Shown: positions 1 to 11,804 of the stretch, one piece after another | How the letters are laid out: every line of letters begins with the position of its first letter | Position numbering within the stretch: the stretch's first letter is position 1 | Assembly: GCF_030247185.1 (NCBI RefSeq) | Contig: NC_080571.1 | Coordinates: forward strand, 249,585,771-249,649,770 | From: Malaya genurostris | Taxonomy: Eukaryota > Arthropoda > Insecta > Diptera > Culicidae | Reading direction: 5' to 3' | Length of the DNA stretch: 64,000 nucleotides | Program-made: the position numbers and the translations under genes | The notes under the pieces: model-generated | Seen by the model: the letters and a program-made list of their open reading frames with translations, nothing else | Told to the model about the DNA's origin: nothing | Database searches by the model: none

Positions 1-540
1 TTTTTTCGAACTACAATGTAAGATAGTTTCAATTTGTTTGATCAGAAGTACTGGGTTCACTAGTTTCCTATGTATAATGAAGATGACTTTTTCTGAGCTT
101 TCATGCAGGGCATACCATATTGAGCAGGTTGTTCACAGAATTGACATGTTGTTAGCTGATTTACATAGCTTGCCAGCGTTTGTCAAGGATTCCTCCCACC
201 CCGATAAAATGTGGCGAAAGCGGAAATCACCTTATACAGTCGCATACGTAGCAATTGCTTGGCATTCCGAATACCAGGAAAAAATCCTCACGATTCTTTT
301 CCGCATTTTCCTCTCGACTGAAAGAATCCCTCCGTACGGCGAAATGTATTCTCGAATGTAATGGTCGTCAACTTATGGGGGAAGGTCCTGTATACGCACT
401 TCGATGGCAGCGTTTGCCACGTACTCAGGGATTTTGTTTTTTAATATTATCAAGCTACATGTTTTATTAGAAATATATATTAAATATATGTATTCAAATT
501 TTGTTTGCTGCTGATCTTACTTTGCAACGCCTGAAATCAA
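1..540. other. unassigned AT-rich interval
   Basis: No recognisable gene, RNA or repeat boundary. Two overlapping short open frames in the plus strand (38-361 and 255-470) have no family resemblance and look like chance frames. Confidence 0.4.
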
Positions 541-544
541 TAGA

Positions 545-1600
545 CGAGACTGGGGCAAAATGTAAAATTGACCAAATGAATAATCTGCATTATCGATCGT
601 TATCAGTTACCAACGTAAAATTTCTACTGTAGATGGTTTTTTGTTATCAAGAACAGTTGACGAAAGTTGTGAATCGTTTCCTTGAATTTACTTATACCAT
701 TATATCTCCGGAACCAGAAGGAGCAGTCATTTGATCTTCTTACTTGATTTACAATTCAATAGCAGTTTTCAAACGAGACTAGGTGTGTTTAAAAGCCACC
801 TCTGAGAAAAATGAACTGTAAGAAAATAACACGTTTTGTCGGTTACGTAACGCCATCGCCAATACGCCAATATATCTACAGAACCGGAGAAGGCAGCCAT
901 TTGATCCTTAAACTTAATCCACAATTCAATAGTAACTTTCGAACGAGACTAAGCTTGTTAAAATCGGTTCAGTCAGAAGACGGAGAAACATGAGCGATAT
1001 AAAAAACAGTTTTGTCGATTACGACACTTATAATATAATATTATAATCTTATAATTATAATATTATAATCTCCAGAACCGAAAGTAGCTGGCATTTGATC
1101 CACAATTCAATAGTATCTTTCGAACGAGGCTAGTCTTGTTAAAATCGGCTCAGCTATCTCTAAAAAAATTGAGCGATATAAAAAAACAGTTCTGTCGGTT
1201 ACGACACCTAAACTGTTATATCACCGGAACCAGAAGTGACAGTAATTTGAGCTTCGAACATTTTTTTTTATTCAATAATAACATATTTAAAGGCACACTG
1301 CTTAAGCTCTAAGATGCCAAGGGTATTTTTTAATCTTGATTAACGACTAACTTAAAACTAGGGTAGTATCATTAAGTTAGTGGCGTATTTCGGTCGCAAT
1401 GGTCGATTCTGGCAGATTCAGCCTGTAGCTGGCGATCGGCAATGGTCGGTGGATTGAATATAACACGAGTGGAGCTTCAAACTTGATAAATGGTTCAATG
1501 ATAACTTTCAAACAAGCCTTAGCTTGTTGAAATCGGTTCAGCCATCTCCGATAAAATCGAGCAGTAACAGAATTTTTGAGAAGTGCACGCACATACACAC
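545..1600 (+). repeat. degenerate tandem units of the interspersed culicine repeat family
   Basis: Diverged direct units carry a recurring 'ccggaacc.gaag..gcag..atttgat' core at about 701, 872, 1067 and 1218 (spacing about 150-195 bp). Each is followed by 'ttcaatag..ttc.aacgagact' and 'aaaatcggttcagcc'. A further unit reaches 1590 with 'gaaatcggttcagccatctc'. A small 'tataat' palindromic tract lies at 1030-1070. The minus-strand frame at 1377-1826 crosses this repeat and is not considered a gene. Confidence 0.65.
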
Positions 1601-1642
1601 TAACAGGCATTTTCCTATCTTGCCGAGCTGAGTAGTTTGGTA

Positions 1643-2507
1643 TATAGGGGAAAGTGTTATAAAGCGTCCCTACTGGCCAAAACGCCCCCCTTCCTTTTTT
1701 TAAGTATTCACGACTTTTCCAAACAAAAGTTTTATCTCTAATGTTATCTTTTCGTAAGATCTTTCTGGTATGCAAGTTTGGCAGTTGTGGTTTGCTGGAA
1801 AATATGAAAAAAACTGAAAATATCATTAGACAGCTTTTCGATGTAAGGTTTTGCTTCGACTAAACAAGCATTTTAATCGTAAAAAACGTCTAATGGTCGG
1901 TTGCAACTTAGTAATTAACTTTCAGCAGTGCTAATGTCTCTATTTACAGTATAAATATCTAGAGAAACAAAGCCATTTGTTTGTTATACGAATTTTCTCT
2001 TAACAATCACTCTATGGACATTATGCCCCACCTTCGATTCAACAGTATGCTTCGAGTTAAAATATTGTTTTCAAGATTTATAACGGTTATTAAAACAAAA
2101 ATTAGCGTTGGGAGGATAAAAAATGTTGGTTTCCAATTGTAATTAATTGATTATGCAATTGATTTCTGATGCAAAGAATATCTTCTTTATCTGCTTTTTT
2201 TCTATACCGACATTTCAAGGGGCATATTGCATCATTGTTGTGGGGCATACCACTGATTTGTTGTGAGGCATATTATACGGTTGCTGGGGCATTATGCCAA
2301 CAGCAAGCGAAAAAATTGAGAATGTGGTCGTTTTGGAAAATGTGTTTGTATCAATCAATTCTCATCACTGCTTCCGAAATCATTGAAAATTATGTTCCTC
2401 AGACGTATTGCAAAGAAATACATATATTCTCGAAGAAAATATATCAGTACATTTAGAAATATCTCAATGTGTTCTTAAGGGGGGCATATTATAACACTTT
2501 ACCCTAA
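1643..2507. mobile_element. non-autonomous element with imperfect terminal inverted repeats
   Basis: The left end reads 'taggggaaagtgttataaag'. The right end reads 'catattataacactttaccc', whose reverse complement 'gggtaaagtgttataatatg' matches the left end imperfectly. Internal 'ggggcata' motifs recur on both strands (about 2020, 2220, 2243, 2285). There is no transposase-like frame. The target duplication was not resolved. Confidence 0.5.
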
Positions 2508-2602
2508 CACTATGGGTCTCGAAGGCTTTGTTCGAAAATCGGGGTTTTCAGAAATTCTATTACCTATCTATAGAGAACGGCAAGAAGGAACACAAAGACA
2601 AT

Positions 2603-3757
2603 GGGCCGTATGAATAAAATGAAGCATGCTTGAATTTCGGTAGTAAATGCTACGTGTGGATCACGTTCCTGTCAAAACATGCTACAAACTGTAGTATTTA
2701 CTACAAGTTTTCGGTAGGTAGCTCTAGAGGTTGCTACTCGTGTGTTTGCTGATAAAGTGAAGTACAGAAATTAAAAAAAAGGCATTTTTACAGATGTAAA
2801 TACGTTTCTTCTTCTTATTATTATATCGTTTATTTATACCCGGTTATAACCTAGTTACGGTCGTTCACCGGGTTTGTAAATACGTTTCTTGCTATGTGCA
2901 TGCTTATGCCAGCTTTTCCGGCTCTGTGTCGATTGGCACATTGTCGCAAAGCTGATTTACCGGTAGCGACACCTGCCAATGAAAAATGGAACCAAGAAAA
3001 GGAGGATTCTTTCGAAAGTTTTCATATCGGAAGTAGTGATTTGCAACATTTTTATCGTTCATTCAATAGTACAAAAGGATATCAGCAATAAAAGTACACT
3101 CGGAGTCGAAGAAAATCGATTTTAAAGTGATTACTACTACTTTTTTTTAGTGTAAGGTACGATTAAACAAGGAAAATCTTCAGAATTGTGTGAAATTGGG
3201 TAAGGTTAGGTTTTTTCGGATCAACATTTTTTCAAACAGAAACCAGTGTTATGTTGATTTCTCGAGTACTAGAATGTATAGCGATCAAGTACTACTTATT
3301 TTGGATACTTTATTTCTTATTTCCAGGCATTTGAAAAATGGATTCAAACCAAGTTTAATGCTGTATTCTGAATAAACGGTAGATTTCGCACAATGAATTA
3401 GTATCAACACTACCACCGCAGAGTAAAAACTTTTTCTTAAACTTATACTATAATTTTTTCAATGAATTTGTCCGTTTTTATGAGAAATCGTTGAAAAGGT
3501 GGAGTAATTAAAAAATTTCCTACCTATTTGACAGCTCTTGCAGAAAGTATCATCTCTAAACAAGCAGCGACTCTACATTTCAGTTTTACGACAATGTGCC
3601 AATACGGTATGCAGTAAATGCTTAAATTCGGAAGTAGCATCAACTACATGTTCGAATTTGTTTTTTATTCATACCAAACCGCGTTATACTCTGTGGACTT
3701 TGTTTTTGAGAAGATACTACAAACAACAGACTTTACTACATTTTATTCATACGGCCC
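2603..3757. mobile_element. non-autonomous TIR transposon with 3-bp target duplication
   Basis: A perfect 19-bp terminal inverted repeat starts 'gggccgtatgaataaaatg' at 2603-2621, and its complement lies at 3739-3757. Both sides are flanked by the trinucleotide AAT (2600-2602 and 3758-3760). Internal 'agtaaatgctac'-like motifs occur near both ends. No transposase frame is present, so this is a deletion derivative or large MITE. A 3-bp duplication fits Harbinger-like elements, but the superfamily is inference. A short retroposon tail has landed inside it. Confidence 0.7.
2795..2890 (-). mobile_element. 64-bp severely 5'-truncated retroposon tail with 16-bp target duplication
   Basis: The 16-bp direct repeat 'tgtaaatacgtttctt' lies at 2795-2810 and 2875-2890 and flanks a 64-bp insert (2811-2874). 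Read on the minus strand the insert is a short unique segment ending in an A/T-rich tail with 'taataataag', the expected form of a LINE or SINE 3' end. The same sequence family recurs at 41807-41871. Confidence 0.8.
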
Positions 3758-3760
3758 AAT

Positions 3761-4450
3761 GGGTTAAACTTTTCCATATTTATGTGAGCTAAAAAAATTG
3801 TTAAGCTGAAAGAGCTGCAGACTTGATTTGAAATTTTGCTTCTCCCACTTATTCTTTTACCATACGGTGGTGCCATGGTGGTGCTTGTTTCGAGAAGTAA
3901 TCAAAAATGACATGCTTGTTTCGAAAAGTAATCAAAAAAATATTTTTAACAATCATAGAGAACCTAGGTTATCCTATAAAATGAACATAATTATGTGTAT
4001 GTGTGTGACAATTTAACATCTGAAAATAAATAAATGCTGACAATTTTTCTGTTTGCCCAGTCTCCCATACAGAATGAATTTGGTCGCGGAGGCAAAGATG
4101 TAGCCTTTTGTTTAACGAATTTACTTATTTTAAAGTGCACTATCGTTTACTACACTTTATTGTCTTAGTTTCTATAGTCTCAATCGGCGATTTTCAACTG
4201 TGTTGGAGGAGAAACAGTCACGAACCGATATGTTTTTCGATGATTTATTTTTATCTTAGATGAATAAAATCCTAACAAAACATCCGCATCTCAATTTATA
4301 GAAGAAGAAACCTCATTTTTTTTATATAAATAATATACATTTCTCAGCAGAACCTTGTTTCGCTATTCAGCAATTTCGCTTACAAGACGAAAACGCAAGT
4401 TGCAATCTGAAATTTTATCTATGCTTGGTAGAAATGGTGGTGTTTAGGAT
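3761..4450. other. unassigned AT-rich interval
   Basis: Nothing recognised. Short plus-strand frames at 3828-4016 and nearby are of random composition. Confidence 0.4.
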
Positions 4451-4454
4451 ATTT

Positions 4455-4690
4455 GTAACCGAAATCTGACCCGAACCCTAACCCGACGGGTATTGGTCGC
4501 GTTCAGGTACAGGAAAAGATATATTTGTCGGTTTCGGGTCGGGTACGAGTACAGATTTTTTTTTTATTTTAAACGAGTACGGTTTTTTTCGGGTTCGGGT
4601 AAAGATTTAATTTTTTCTTCATTATGTACGGGTAAAAGTTTTTTAATTTCGAGATTCGGGTTTGGAAAAAAATACTTATCCAACCATCTT
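4455..4690 (+). repeat. CGGGT-motif simple-sequence region
   Basis: About a dozen variants of 'cgggt(a/t)cgggt' are interspersed with T tracts, for example 'gtttcgggtcgggtacgag', 'ttcgggttcgggtaaag' and 'gagattcgggtttgg'. A complementary 'gacccgaaccctaacccgac' sits at the left edge. The short frame here (66 codons, rich in F, R, G and Y) is a by-product of the motif and not a gene. Confidence 0.7.
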
Positions 4691-6928
4691 TAATGCTTAT
4701 CTATAATCAGTAATTTATTTAGGTAGACCATTCAATGTTCCAATTCGCGACATTCTTGCTTGTCGTGACTTTCTATACATGAAACTTCTGTATCATTTCT
4801 TCAATCATAAATTTTTCATTTAATGTAATTTATAATAGAAAATCGCTTGATAAAAACAGTGTTTAGATTAACTAATGAATACCGACATACTAATATGATA
4901 TTCGAAATATTTTAGGTTTAAAGTACTATGATGTAAACGTATTTATGAAAAAAAAAGAATTTTATTCGTTTAATATCATTGAAAATTTACTTGAAGAATG
5001 GTACAAAATATCGATCATATCTTGAGAATTGGCTGAGTTATTATCATTTCAAACCGTTATTTGAGTTAAAGTTAACAGATTGTTATGCACTTTCTTTGCG
5101 TCGTGGTCCGTTTGCTAATTTGTCTAAACTTCAGTCTAATTCACTGTTGGTCTACTACGACAACGCTTGAAATATATGATGATTGAGTTTGATTGCAAAA
5201 GAAACATTGCAGATGTTTTTTTTATCTATAGATTTGCGTATGTCAAAGCTGTGCAATAATTTATATTTTATTGGAGTAAACTGTTCTTTGTAGTTGTGTT
5301 TCGACTTGAAGTGATTCATAACTGTACAAAACAAAACACTGAAGCTCTGCTATTCCACCAATGTAGTCATATATGGACTATCCTCTACTAGAAGTATTAT
5401 TTAGATGGATTTTTTGCAATTTTCCAATAAGTTTTATATCGACAATTAATTTGATTGCAGACGCCTCAAGAATTTAATGTTTACTTTAAACGTTAAATGA
5501 GACTATGAGATGGGTTCAAAAATATATAGCGATGTTATTCAGTAAGTGGCTTACGGCACTTTGTCAATCATTTTTGATTTACTGTAACAATTACATTGTA
5601 AAAGTTGCTCGATGAATAATACCGGGACTACATGTTTTTAATGAAACTGTGAACTGATCGTTTAATTTGAACGATAAATATATCAATTAAAAAGCATACA
5701 AATAATATAGAAATAATGTTTGAAATTTTGATTTGAAAAGTGAATACAAGTTTTTCTAGGAATAGAATGTTTAGTGACTTGTTGTTGAATTCGATTGATT
5801 GATTAAAATTTAAATCAAATAAGAAGTGAGGGATCGTGTAACTGATCAATCAAATAAATAAATTGTTAGACACCTGTTGAAACTGAGTTAAGTAAAAATA
5901 ATGGTTTCCGAATATATATTAAACCGCACGAATCAGTTACGTGCCGCTGCCAAGTTTCAAATAATGCCTGGAGAAAGGTTGATTCCAGGCAAAAAAAATC
6001 GTGCTTTCGCCCTCGAATGATTGCTCCGTCCTACACCGACGTACTCCAAAGCTTGATATATCAGGAAAATATTAGCCAGTTAAAAAGTGGAAATCGTGGC
6101 AGTTGCTACAAAGCTTATACACGGCCACATGTAGATGATACTGGATGATGAAATAGAGTCACGAGAGGCAAGTTTGGATTGCAGTTGCAAACGAAAATAA
6201 GAAAAAAAATGCCACAGCAGGTACTGTACCGTTTGCTATCGTCATCAAACATGAGCGCGACACGACGAAATACAAGACAACTTCTACTAAGCAGGATCCA
6301 AGAGCTAACATAGTCGCGCGGCCCGCGGGCAGAACACTCAGTACAGGCATCGCAGCTAATGATGATGATGATGGGAGCCATCACGCCAGCTGGCTATAGG
6401 ATAGTAACACGGTATGGTTCACTTTTTTCGATCTGGTACCGAAGAGTGATCCACAATGAACAGGTCGTGATGGATACTTCTTATTCACAACTGACGCGCG
6501 GCAGTTTGTTGATTTTTAGTACAGCATATATATTTTAATGTAACCCATCTCAATTTTACAAAGGGTCGCAATTGGCTGCAATTGGTTCGATAATTAATTA
6601 AATCAAGCCTGGAAGTCTTTTCGATTTTGTTGATATTGGCAGTGAGGTAAAGTTTAATTCAACGTTATAGTTTTACGATCGGAAAAGACTGGTGATCGAA
6701 AAGGCGGTATTGAGAATTTGCGACAAAAGTACGCCAGACAGACACAGAAGACAGAAGTCGATTCCGCCGAAATCGTTCTACAAATTGGGCTACTAACAAA
6801 ACAACAACCTATAAGAAAAAAGATCTCCGCACATGTTTAGCTTTGTACAGCCGCTACGTACTTCAATCCTCAATATCGCCCATTGACATCATCTTGCAAT
6901 CAAACTCTCCACACATAATCAAAGTAAA
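4691..6928. other. unassigned AT-rich interval
   Basis: No recognised gene or element. A short (GAT)n tract lies at about 6358-6374 in a slightly less AT-rich patch (6100-6400). Overlapping minus-strand frames of 63 and 89 codons there have no recognisable domain. Confidence 0.4.
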
Positions 6929-7049
6929 ACTTAAAGTAGCGATGAGCGTTAAAAAATCATCAGAATTGTTACTAGAGTATGCTAACCTAACAAATTGAGC
7001 ACTTAAAGTAGCGATGAGCGTTAAAAAATCATCAGAATTGTTACTAGAG
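6929..7049 (+). repeat. two-copy direct repeat, 72-bp period
   Basis: A 49-bp sequence beginning 'acttaaagtagcgatgagcg' is repeated exactly at 6929-6977 and 7001-7049, separated by 23 bp of unrelated sequence. The identity implies a recent local duplication. Confidence 0.85.
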
Positions 7050-7212
7050 AGGAAGAAAGCATATGAAAGTCAATAAATTGAAAAAAAAACTGATGGCTCA
7101 AAACGTATAAACTCTAGCATCGAAACAATCAAATTTATTAGGATTTGAGAAAAATTAATGTTTTATTTAATTGGTTCATATTTCGATTTGAAGAACAAAA
7201 TAATCAATACAA

Positions 7213-7570
7213 GCAAAGCCCTAACATTACATTCCCTTTGGGACGGGTATAGCGTGATGGGTAAGTCGATGCCTTTCACGCAGCCCACCTGGGTTCGATT
7301 CCCAACCCCGCACATAGGGTCAAAAGGTTTTTTTCTGGCCCGAAGAGGTGAATGACCTCAAGGTTAAAACCTCTATACTCGAAACAAAATCAAATCAAAT
7401 GAATTCCCTTTGTGAAATTTGGCCTTTCTGTTTCAACAGACTTTCCAGCCGACACATAATCATTGCATGGCTAGAGTACTACGGTCCTTTTGATATTAAT
7501 AATCCTTCCATGTCGGGACTCAAACATACGGCAACTGGCTTGTAGCGCTCTGTGCATTTAACCGCCAACC
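7213..7570 (-). mobile_element. tRNA-Val-like SINE (family B), interrupted by another SINE
   Basis: Read on the minus strand, this carries the same tRNA-like head, body and tail as the intact copy at 18995-19196. The head is the complement of 'aaccgccaa', and the body includes 'ctttctgtttcaacagactt'. The tail segment is split: 'gcaaagccctaacattacat' lies at 7213-7232 and the rest resumes at 7403. Between them sits a second SINE flanked by a 10-bp duplication of this element's own sequence. Confidence 0.8.
7241..7402 (+). mobile_element. tRNA-derived SINE (family A) with 10-bp target duplication
   Basis: The 162-bp insert is flanked by 'attccctttg' at 7231-7240 and 7403-7412. The head contains an A-box-like 'tagcgtgatggg' and a canonical B box 'ggttcgattcc', with a 'ctttcacgcag' anticodon-arm remnant, which suggests a tRNA-Val or tRNA-Glu ancestor. 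The tail ends in 'caaaatcaaatcaaatga'. It is not a functional tRNA, because the acceptor stem does not pair. Confidence 0.85.
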
Positions 7571-9950
7571 CGGGCAAATATTCAATTCATAAAATGCAAA
7601 TCAAATCTTAACACAAATAAAATCCATTTGTTAAGCTATACAGATGATTTATGTAGATGAATAACATGTGCACTGAATTGAACGTTTCAAATTGATGTCA
7701 ATATTTCGTGGGATCCCATTTCAACTTCAGTTTTCGAAGCATGCTTATAGAAAAAATATATTGAAAACCAGTGCAATCGTCCGGTTACATGTTTTGACAG
7801 ACTGAGAGTTTTTTTTCTGTAACAACGTTACTTGAGAATATCTTTACAGTATTGAAATGTCACGATAAAGCTATGCTATCATCGTGCCAAAGTTTAGACG
7901 CTAATGTCAATATAAGCGTGTCTTAAAACTCAACGATATGCAAAAATTATTTCGATCCTTTCAGCACCACCTACGTTGATGGAGCCTAGGCGTTATTTAT
8001 TTTATTGCTCAACAACAAGGGCTATTAATGTGATTTAATGGGTACCTCCCAGGTGGAGGATCCTGAACTTTAAAGAACTGAATATACCATGTATATCTTT
8101 TGTTGTTTTTAAATATGTACCATCTTTTCAGAGTATTCGCGGTTCACCCCAGCAGTGAATTTGGACGTATCCAATAAATCTAAATAAAGTACGAGGAATT
8201 ACGATGCATTTATATAAGTCTCAATGATATGAAATATAAATAGAGCAGACGTCTTTATTTCAGTTTTCTAATCATTCTAATATAACAGTTCATAACAATC
8301 AATTTGAACCAATGATTGTAATGATCTGTAAAGAAATCAAAACCTGAACACGAATGAATACATTTACAATCTTCCGAAAAATCGAAGCACAATTCGTCTC
8401 TCCTTGACCAAATCTGTTTGTAGTCTGGATAAATGGTTGTTCCAATCAAAAATTTATTTATCGGTTGCCATATTATTCTTGTTTCATAACAATTTTCGTC
8501 AAATCCTAATCAGCAACAGATTATAAAAAATAGATAAACTACTTAAGGCCTGAGGGCAGATGGTCGCGTTTAGATTTTAAATCTCCCTCCTTGACTCCTG
8601 ACGTGAACCAGGTTGAGTAGATTTTGTTCCTCTCCTCTCCTCTTCTTTTATGTTATGTTGAAAAATATAAGATTATTTTTATCGTGACAACATATATGTT
8701 TCTATCTACTAATCGTATCTAAACTAAATGATCTAGACTTTGTCACGGTAGATTTAAGATATAAGCCTTCAAAGTCGAAAAATTTACTACGATGAACATG
8801 TAGAGGTATGTCATTCCGAGCGTTGCAATTTTCAGCAGTTCTTCAATAACAAAAACAACTCAATCGGTAACCTCAATAAACCATTCTGAAAATTTTACAG
8901 AATATTCTCAACTAAATTTCAAAGACATTGTCAGGTGGGTTTCTCGATATTCATGACCGTTTCGAGAAAAATTTAATTTGAAACTGGAAAATAGCAAAAA
9001 ACCTACGCTTTTAACATACTGTCATCAGTCCGACATATGCGAGCTTTGAAAATGACATATTGTTACAACTGATTTAACTGTTGTATATTCACGTTCTGAC
9101 ACGATCGATTTCATGGATCTGTCTATTGATGTCGAAAGAATATTAGTAATCAGTGGACGAGTAAGACGACCGGTCTTCAAGTAGCTTACCGCTACTTTGG
9201 AACTATATTGATCCTTACTATTTTTATCATGAAATATTCGTTCCAAAAATGACGTTACGGAAATCATTGATTTAAAAAAAAATAAAAATTAATGGTCAAA
9301 ATCAATCGAAAAATTTTTTTTTTATTCGTTGTATTCATCATTCATTATTATCGTGGAGACTTGAAACAATACCGATCAGTTGTAGGTAAACGTTAATTTT
9401 TAAACACTCATTTGTAATATTCTAAGGCAAATACTAATGCTAGAAGATTATTGTTGAATAACATCTACAAAAAACTGCATTCGAGAAAAATAGAAGGATT
9501 GATTTGTTTGTAATTTTATACTTTTTCCTTTATTTTGAAAAAAACTATAAACTTAGGTATTTTACATTTAGCATGTACTATCAATTGAAATGCTAAAAAT
9601 TAATTGAGGAGAATACAGTTTTGGAAATATTTTTTATGTAGTATGAGCTACATTTTACCTTACATTAATAGTAAAACAACAGAAAACAGTTATATATTTA
9701 AGTTGTCTAAGAGTGTGAGAAATTTATCTGCCTAATACCAATCGGATGGCCTAATACCAATTAGTCTATTGAGGGGAGCAGTCCTGCAATCGCTTACGGT
9801 CACTGACTTTCGAGCTGTTATGCAATGATAATTAAAACCTGTAAAATTGTACCATCAACGAATTTTTACAGCTTTTGAAAAAAATTTGTTTTAGCACGCT
9901 GTTTGGCAACAAAAAAAATCTTAGTGCTTATTTTTTAGTTTGATTTTGTG
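7571..9950. other. unassigned AT-rich interval
   Basis: No recognised gene. A short imperfect repeat 'cctaataccaat' occurs twice at about 9731-9761. The minus-strand frames at 8255-8449 and 9025-9267 have no recognisable motif. Confidence 0.4.
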
Positions 9951-10018
9951 TGTATTTTTTTTTGATAAAATATTTAATATGGCACATTGCTTTAACTCAA
10001 TGATGCCTAGGGCATCTA

Positions 10019-11216
10019 ACAGATCGGCTGAAAAGTTCGTATCGTTTCTATGAGAGAGCGCCACTAGAATCAAATCCATACCATTTTCAGTTAGTACCAA
10101 CCTTCAAAAGATACGTGTATAAATTTGACAGCTGTCTGATTATTAGTTTGTGAGATATTGCATTTTGAGTGAAGCTACTTTTGTTATTGTGAAAAAAATG
10201 GAAAAAAGGAATTTCGTGTGTTGATGAAACACTACTTTTTGATGAAAAAAAGTGCCGCCGATACCAAAAAATGGCTTGATGAGTGTTATCCAGACTCTGC
10301 ACCGGGCGAAGCAACAATTCGTAAGTGGTTTGCAAAATTTCGTACTGGTCATATGAGCACCGAAGACGATGAACGCAGTGGACGTCCAAAAGAGGCTGTT
10401 ACCGATGAAAACGTGAAAAAAATCCACAAAATGATTTTCAATGACCGTAAAGTGAAGTTGATCGAGATAGCTGACACCCTAAAGATATCAAAGGAACGTG
10501 TTGGACATATTATTCACGAATATTTGGATATGAGAAAGCTATAAAGCCGATTGTTTTCGTCGATATATAACAATGGACGAAACATGGCTCCATCACTTCA
10601 CTCCGGAGTCCAATCGACAGTCAGCTGAGTGGACTGCACGCGATGAACCGAACCCAAAGCGTGGAAAGACTCAACAATCGGCCGGTAAGGTTATGGCGTC
10701 TCTGTTTTGGGATTTGCATGGTATAATTTTCATCGACTACCTTGAAAAGGGAAAAACCATCAACAGTGACTATTATATAGCGTTATTAGAGCGTTTGAAG
10801 GACGAAATTTAGAAAAACGGCCTCATTTGAAGAAGAAAAAAGTTTTGTTTCATCAAGACAATGCACCGTGTCACAAGTCGATGAAAACCATGCTGAAATT
10901 GAACAAATTGGGCTTCGAATTGCTCCCTCATCCACCGTATTCTCCAGATTTGGCCCCCAGTGACTTTTTCCTGTTCTCAGACCTCAAGAGAATGCTCGCT
11001 GGTAAAAAATTTAGAAGCAATGAAGAGGTAATCAATGAAACTGAGGCCTATTTTGAGGCAAAGGACAAATCGTACTACAAAAATGGTATCGAAAAGTTGG
11101 AAGATCGCTATGATCGCTGTATCGCCTCTGATGGCAATTATGCGGAATAATAAAAACGAATTTTGGCTAAAAAATGTGTGTTTCTATTAAACGATACGAA
11201 CTTTTCAGCCGAACTG
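10019..11216 (+). mobile_element. mariner transposon, complete ends, inactivated
   Basis: The 1198-bp element has terminal inverted repeats of about 29 bp ('acagatcggctgaaaagttc' at the left, complement at the right end) and is flanked by TA on both sides (10017-10018 and 11217-11218), as expected for Tc1/mariner insertion. It holds one broken transposase gene. Its sequence is typical of the cecropia/mellifera branch of insect mariners, which is recalled knowledge and not a database result. Confidence 0.92.
10198..11150 (+). pseudogene. mariner transposase pseudogene (DD34D type)
   Basis: This is the remnant of a transposase that would bind the element's inverted repeats and catalyse cut-and-paste movement into TA sites. 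The start at 10198 is out of frame with the main frame (from 10218) because an A run is one base short. The N-terminal helix-turn-helix domains are visible up to 10542 ('SAPGEATIRKWFAKF', 'ERSGRPKEAVTDEN'). A deletion of about 100 bp or more then removes the linker that normally carries the WVP motif, and a stop follows. The catalytic part resumes at 10573 with 'MDETW' (first D). It is interrupted by a stop and frameshift at about 10810, then continues with 'HQDNAPCH' (second D) and 'PYSPDLAPSDFFLF' (third D, 34 residues on). All three catalytic aspartates survive, but no intact protein can be made. The natural stop is TAA at 11148. Confidence 0.93.
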
Positions 11217-11262
11217 TTATTAACAGTACTTAAGACTAGGATAATTTCTTGAATTATAACAT

Positions 11263-11800
11263 TGTGGTAGTCGGCAGTAGCTGATATTCGTTTCTTCCTG
11301 TGGGTCCGCGGTTAGTGCTTTCTCCTGTATAGACAAACAAAGATTGGCACAAAGGGGAACGTCACTCTTAACTTTGTATAATCCCGTGACTGGATTAGGA
11401 AAGTTTAAGAAATATTACGCGGATTTACGAAAGCTTAAGAGCTTGTTGTGCGAGTTTAGCAGGTTTTATAAACGTTCAGTCAGTCTGGGTGGGCCAAGAG
11501 TTTAGAGAGATTTATCCCTTGTAAATTGCACTCTTTGAGTTGGTGAGAATGCAATACGATTTGTTGTTACAAAACCATTCAAATCTTTGTAGAGACCATA
11601 GAAATATATTCTAATAAGTATGTTACAATAGAATATATAGGTTAAGAATATATAGGTTAGGTATCGTAACAACTGAAATAAATTAATGTTGTTATATATT
11701 TTATCTTGGAAAACAAATGTACCGTTTTCCTATTGTTCTAAATACCTTAAATACAATAAATTCAATTGTAAATCGTAAAAACAGTATACTGAAACGCTGA
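11263..11800. other. unassigned interval
   Basis: Moderate-complexity sequence, less AT-rich at 11280-11540 ('tgggtccgcggttagtgc', 'cagtcagtctgggtgggcc'). No frame or element end was recognised. Confidence 0.35.
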
Positions 11801-11804
11801 AAAT

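Larger units (their letters stand above)
9962..11262 (+). repeat. older repeat split by a mariner insertion
   Basis: The flanks of the mariner, 'ggcacattgctttaactcaatgatgcc' on the left and 'ttaacagtacttaagactagg' on the right, together resemble 1290-1370. That stretch reads 'ggcacactgcttaagctcta...gatgccaagggtat', then 'aacgactaacttaaaactagg'. The mariner therefore appears to have inserted into a member of this repeat. Confidence 0.5.

Noticed and set aside
1377..1826. 149-codon minus-strand frame
   Set aside because: Spans the boundary between an interspersed repeat and a TIR element; composition not protein-like.
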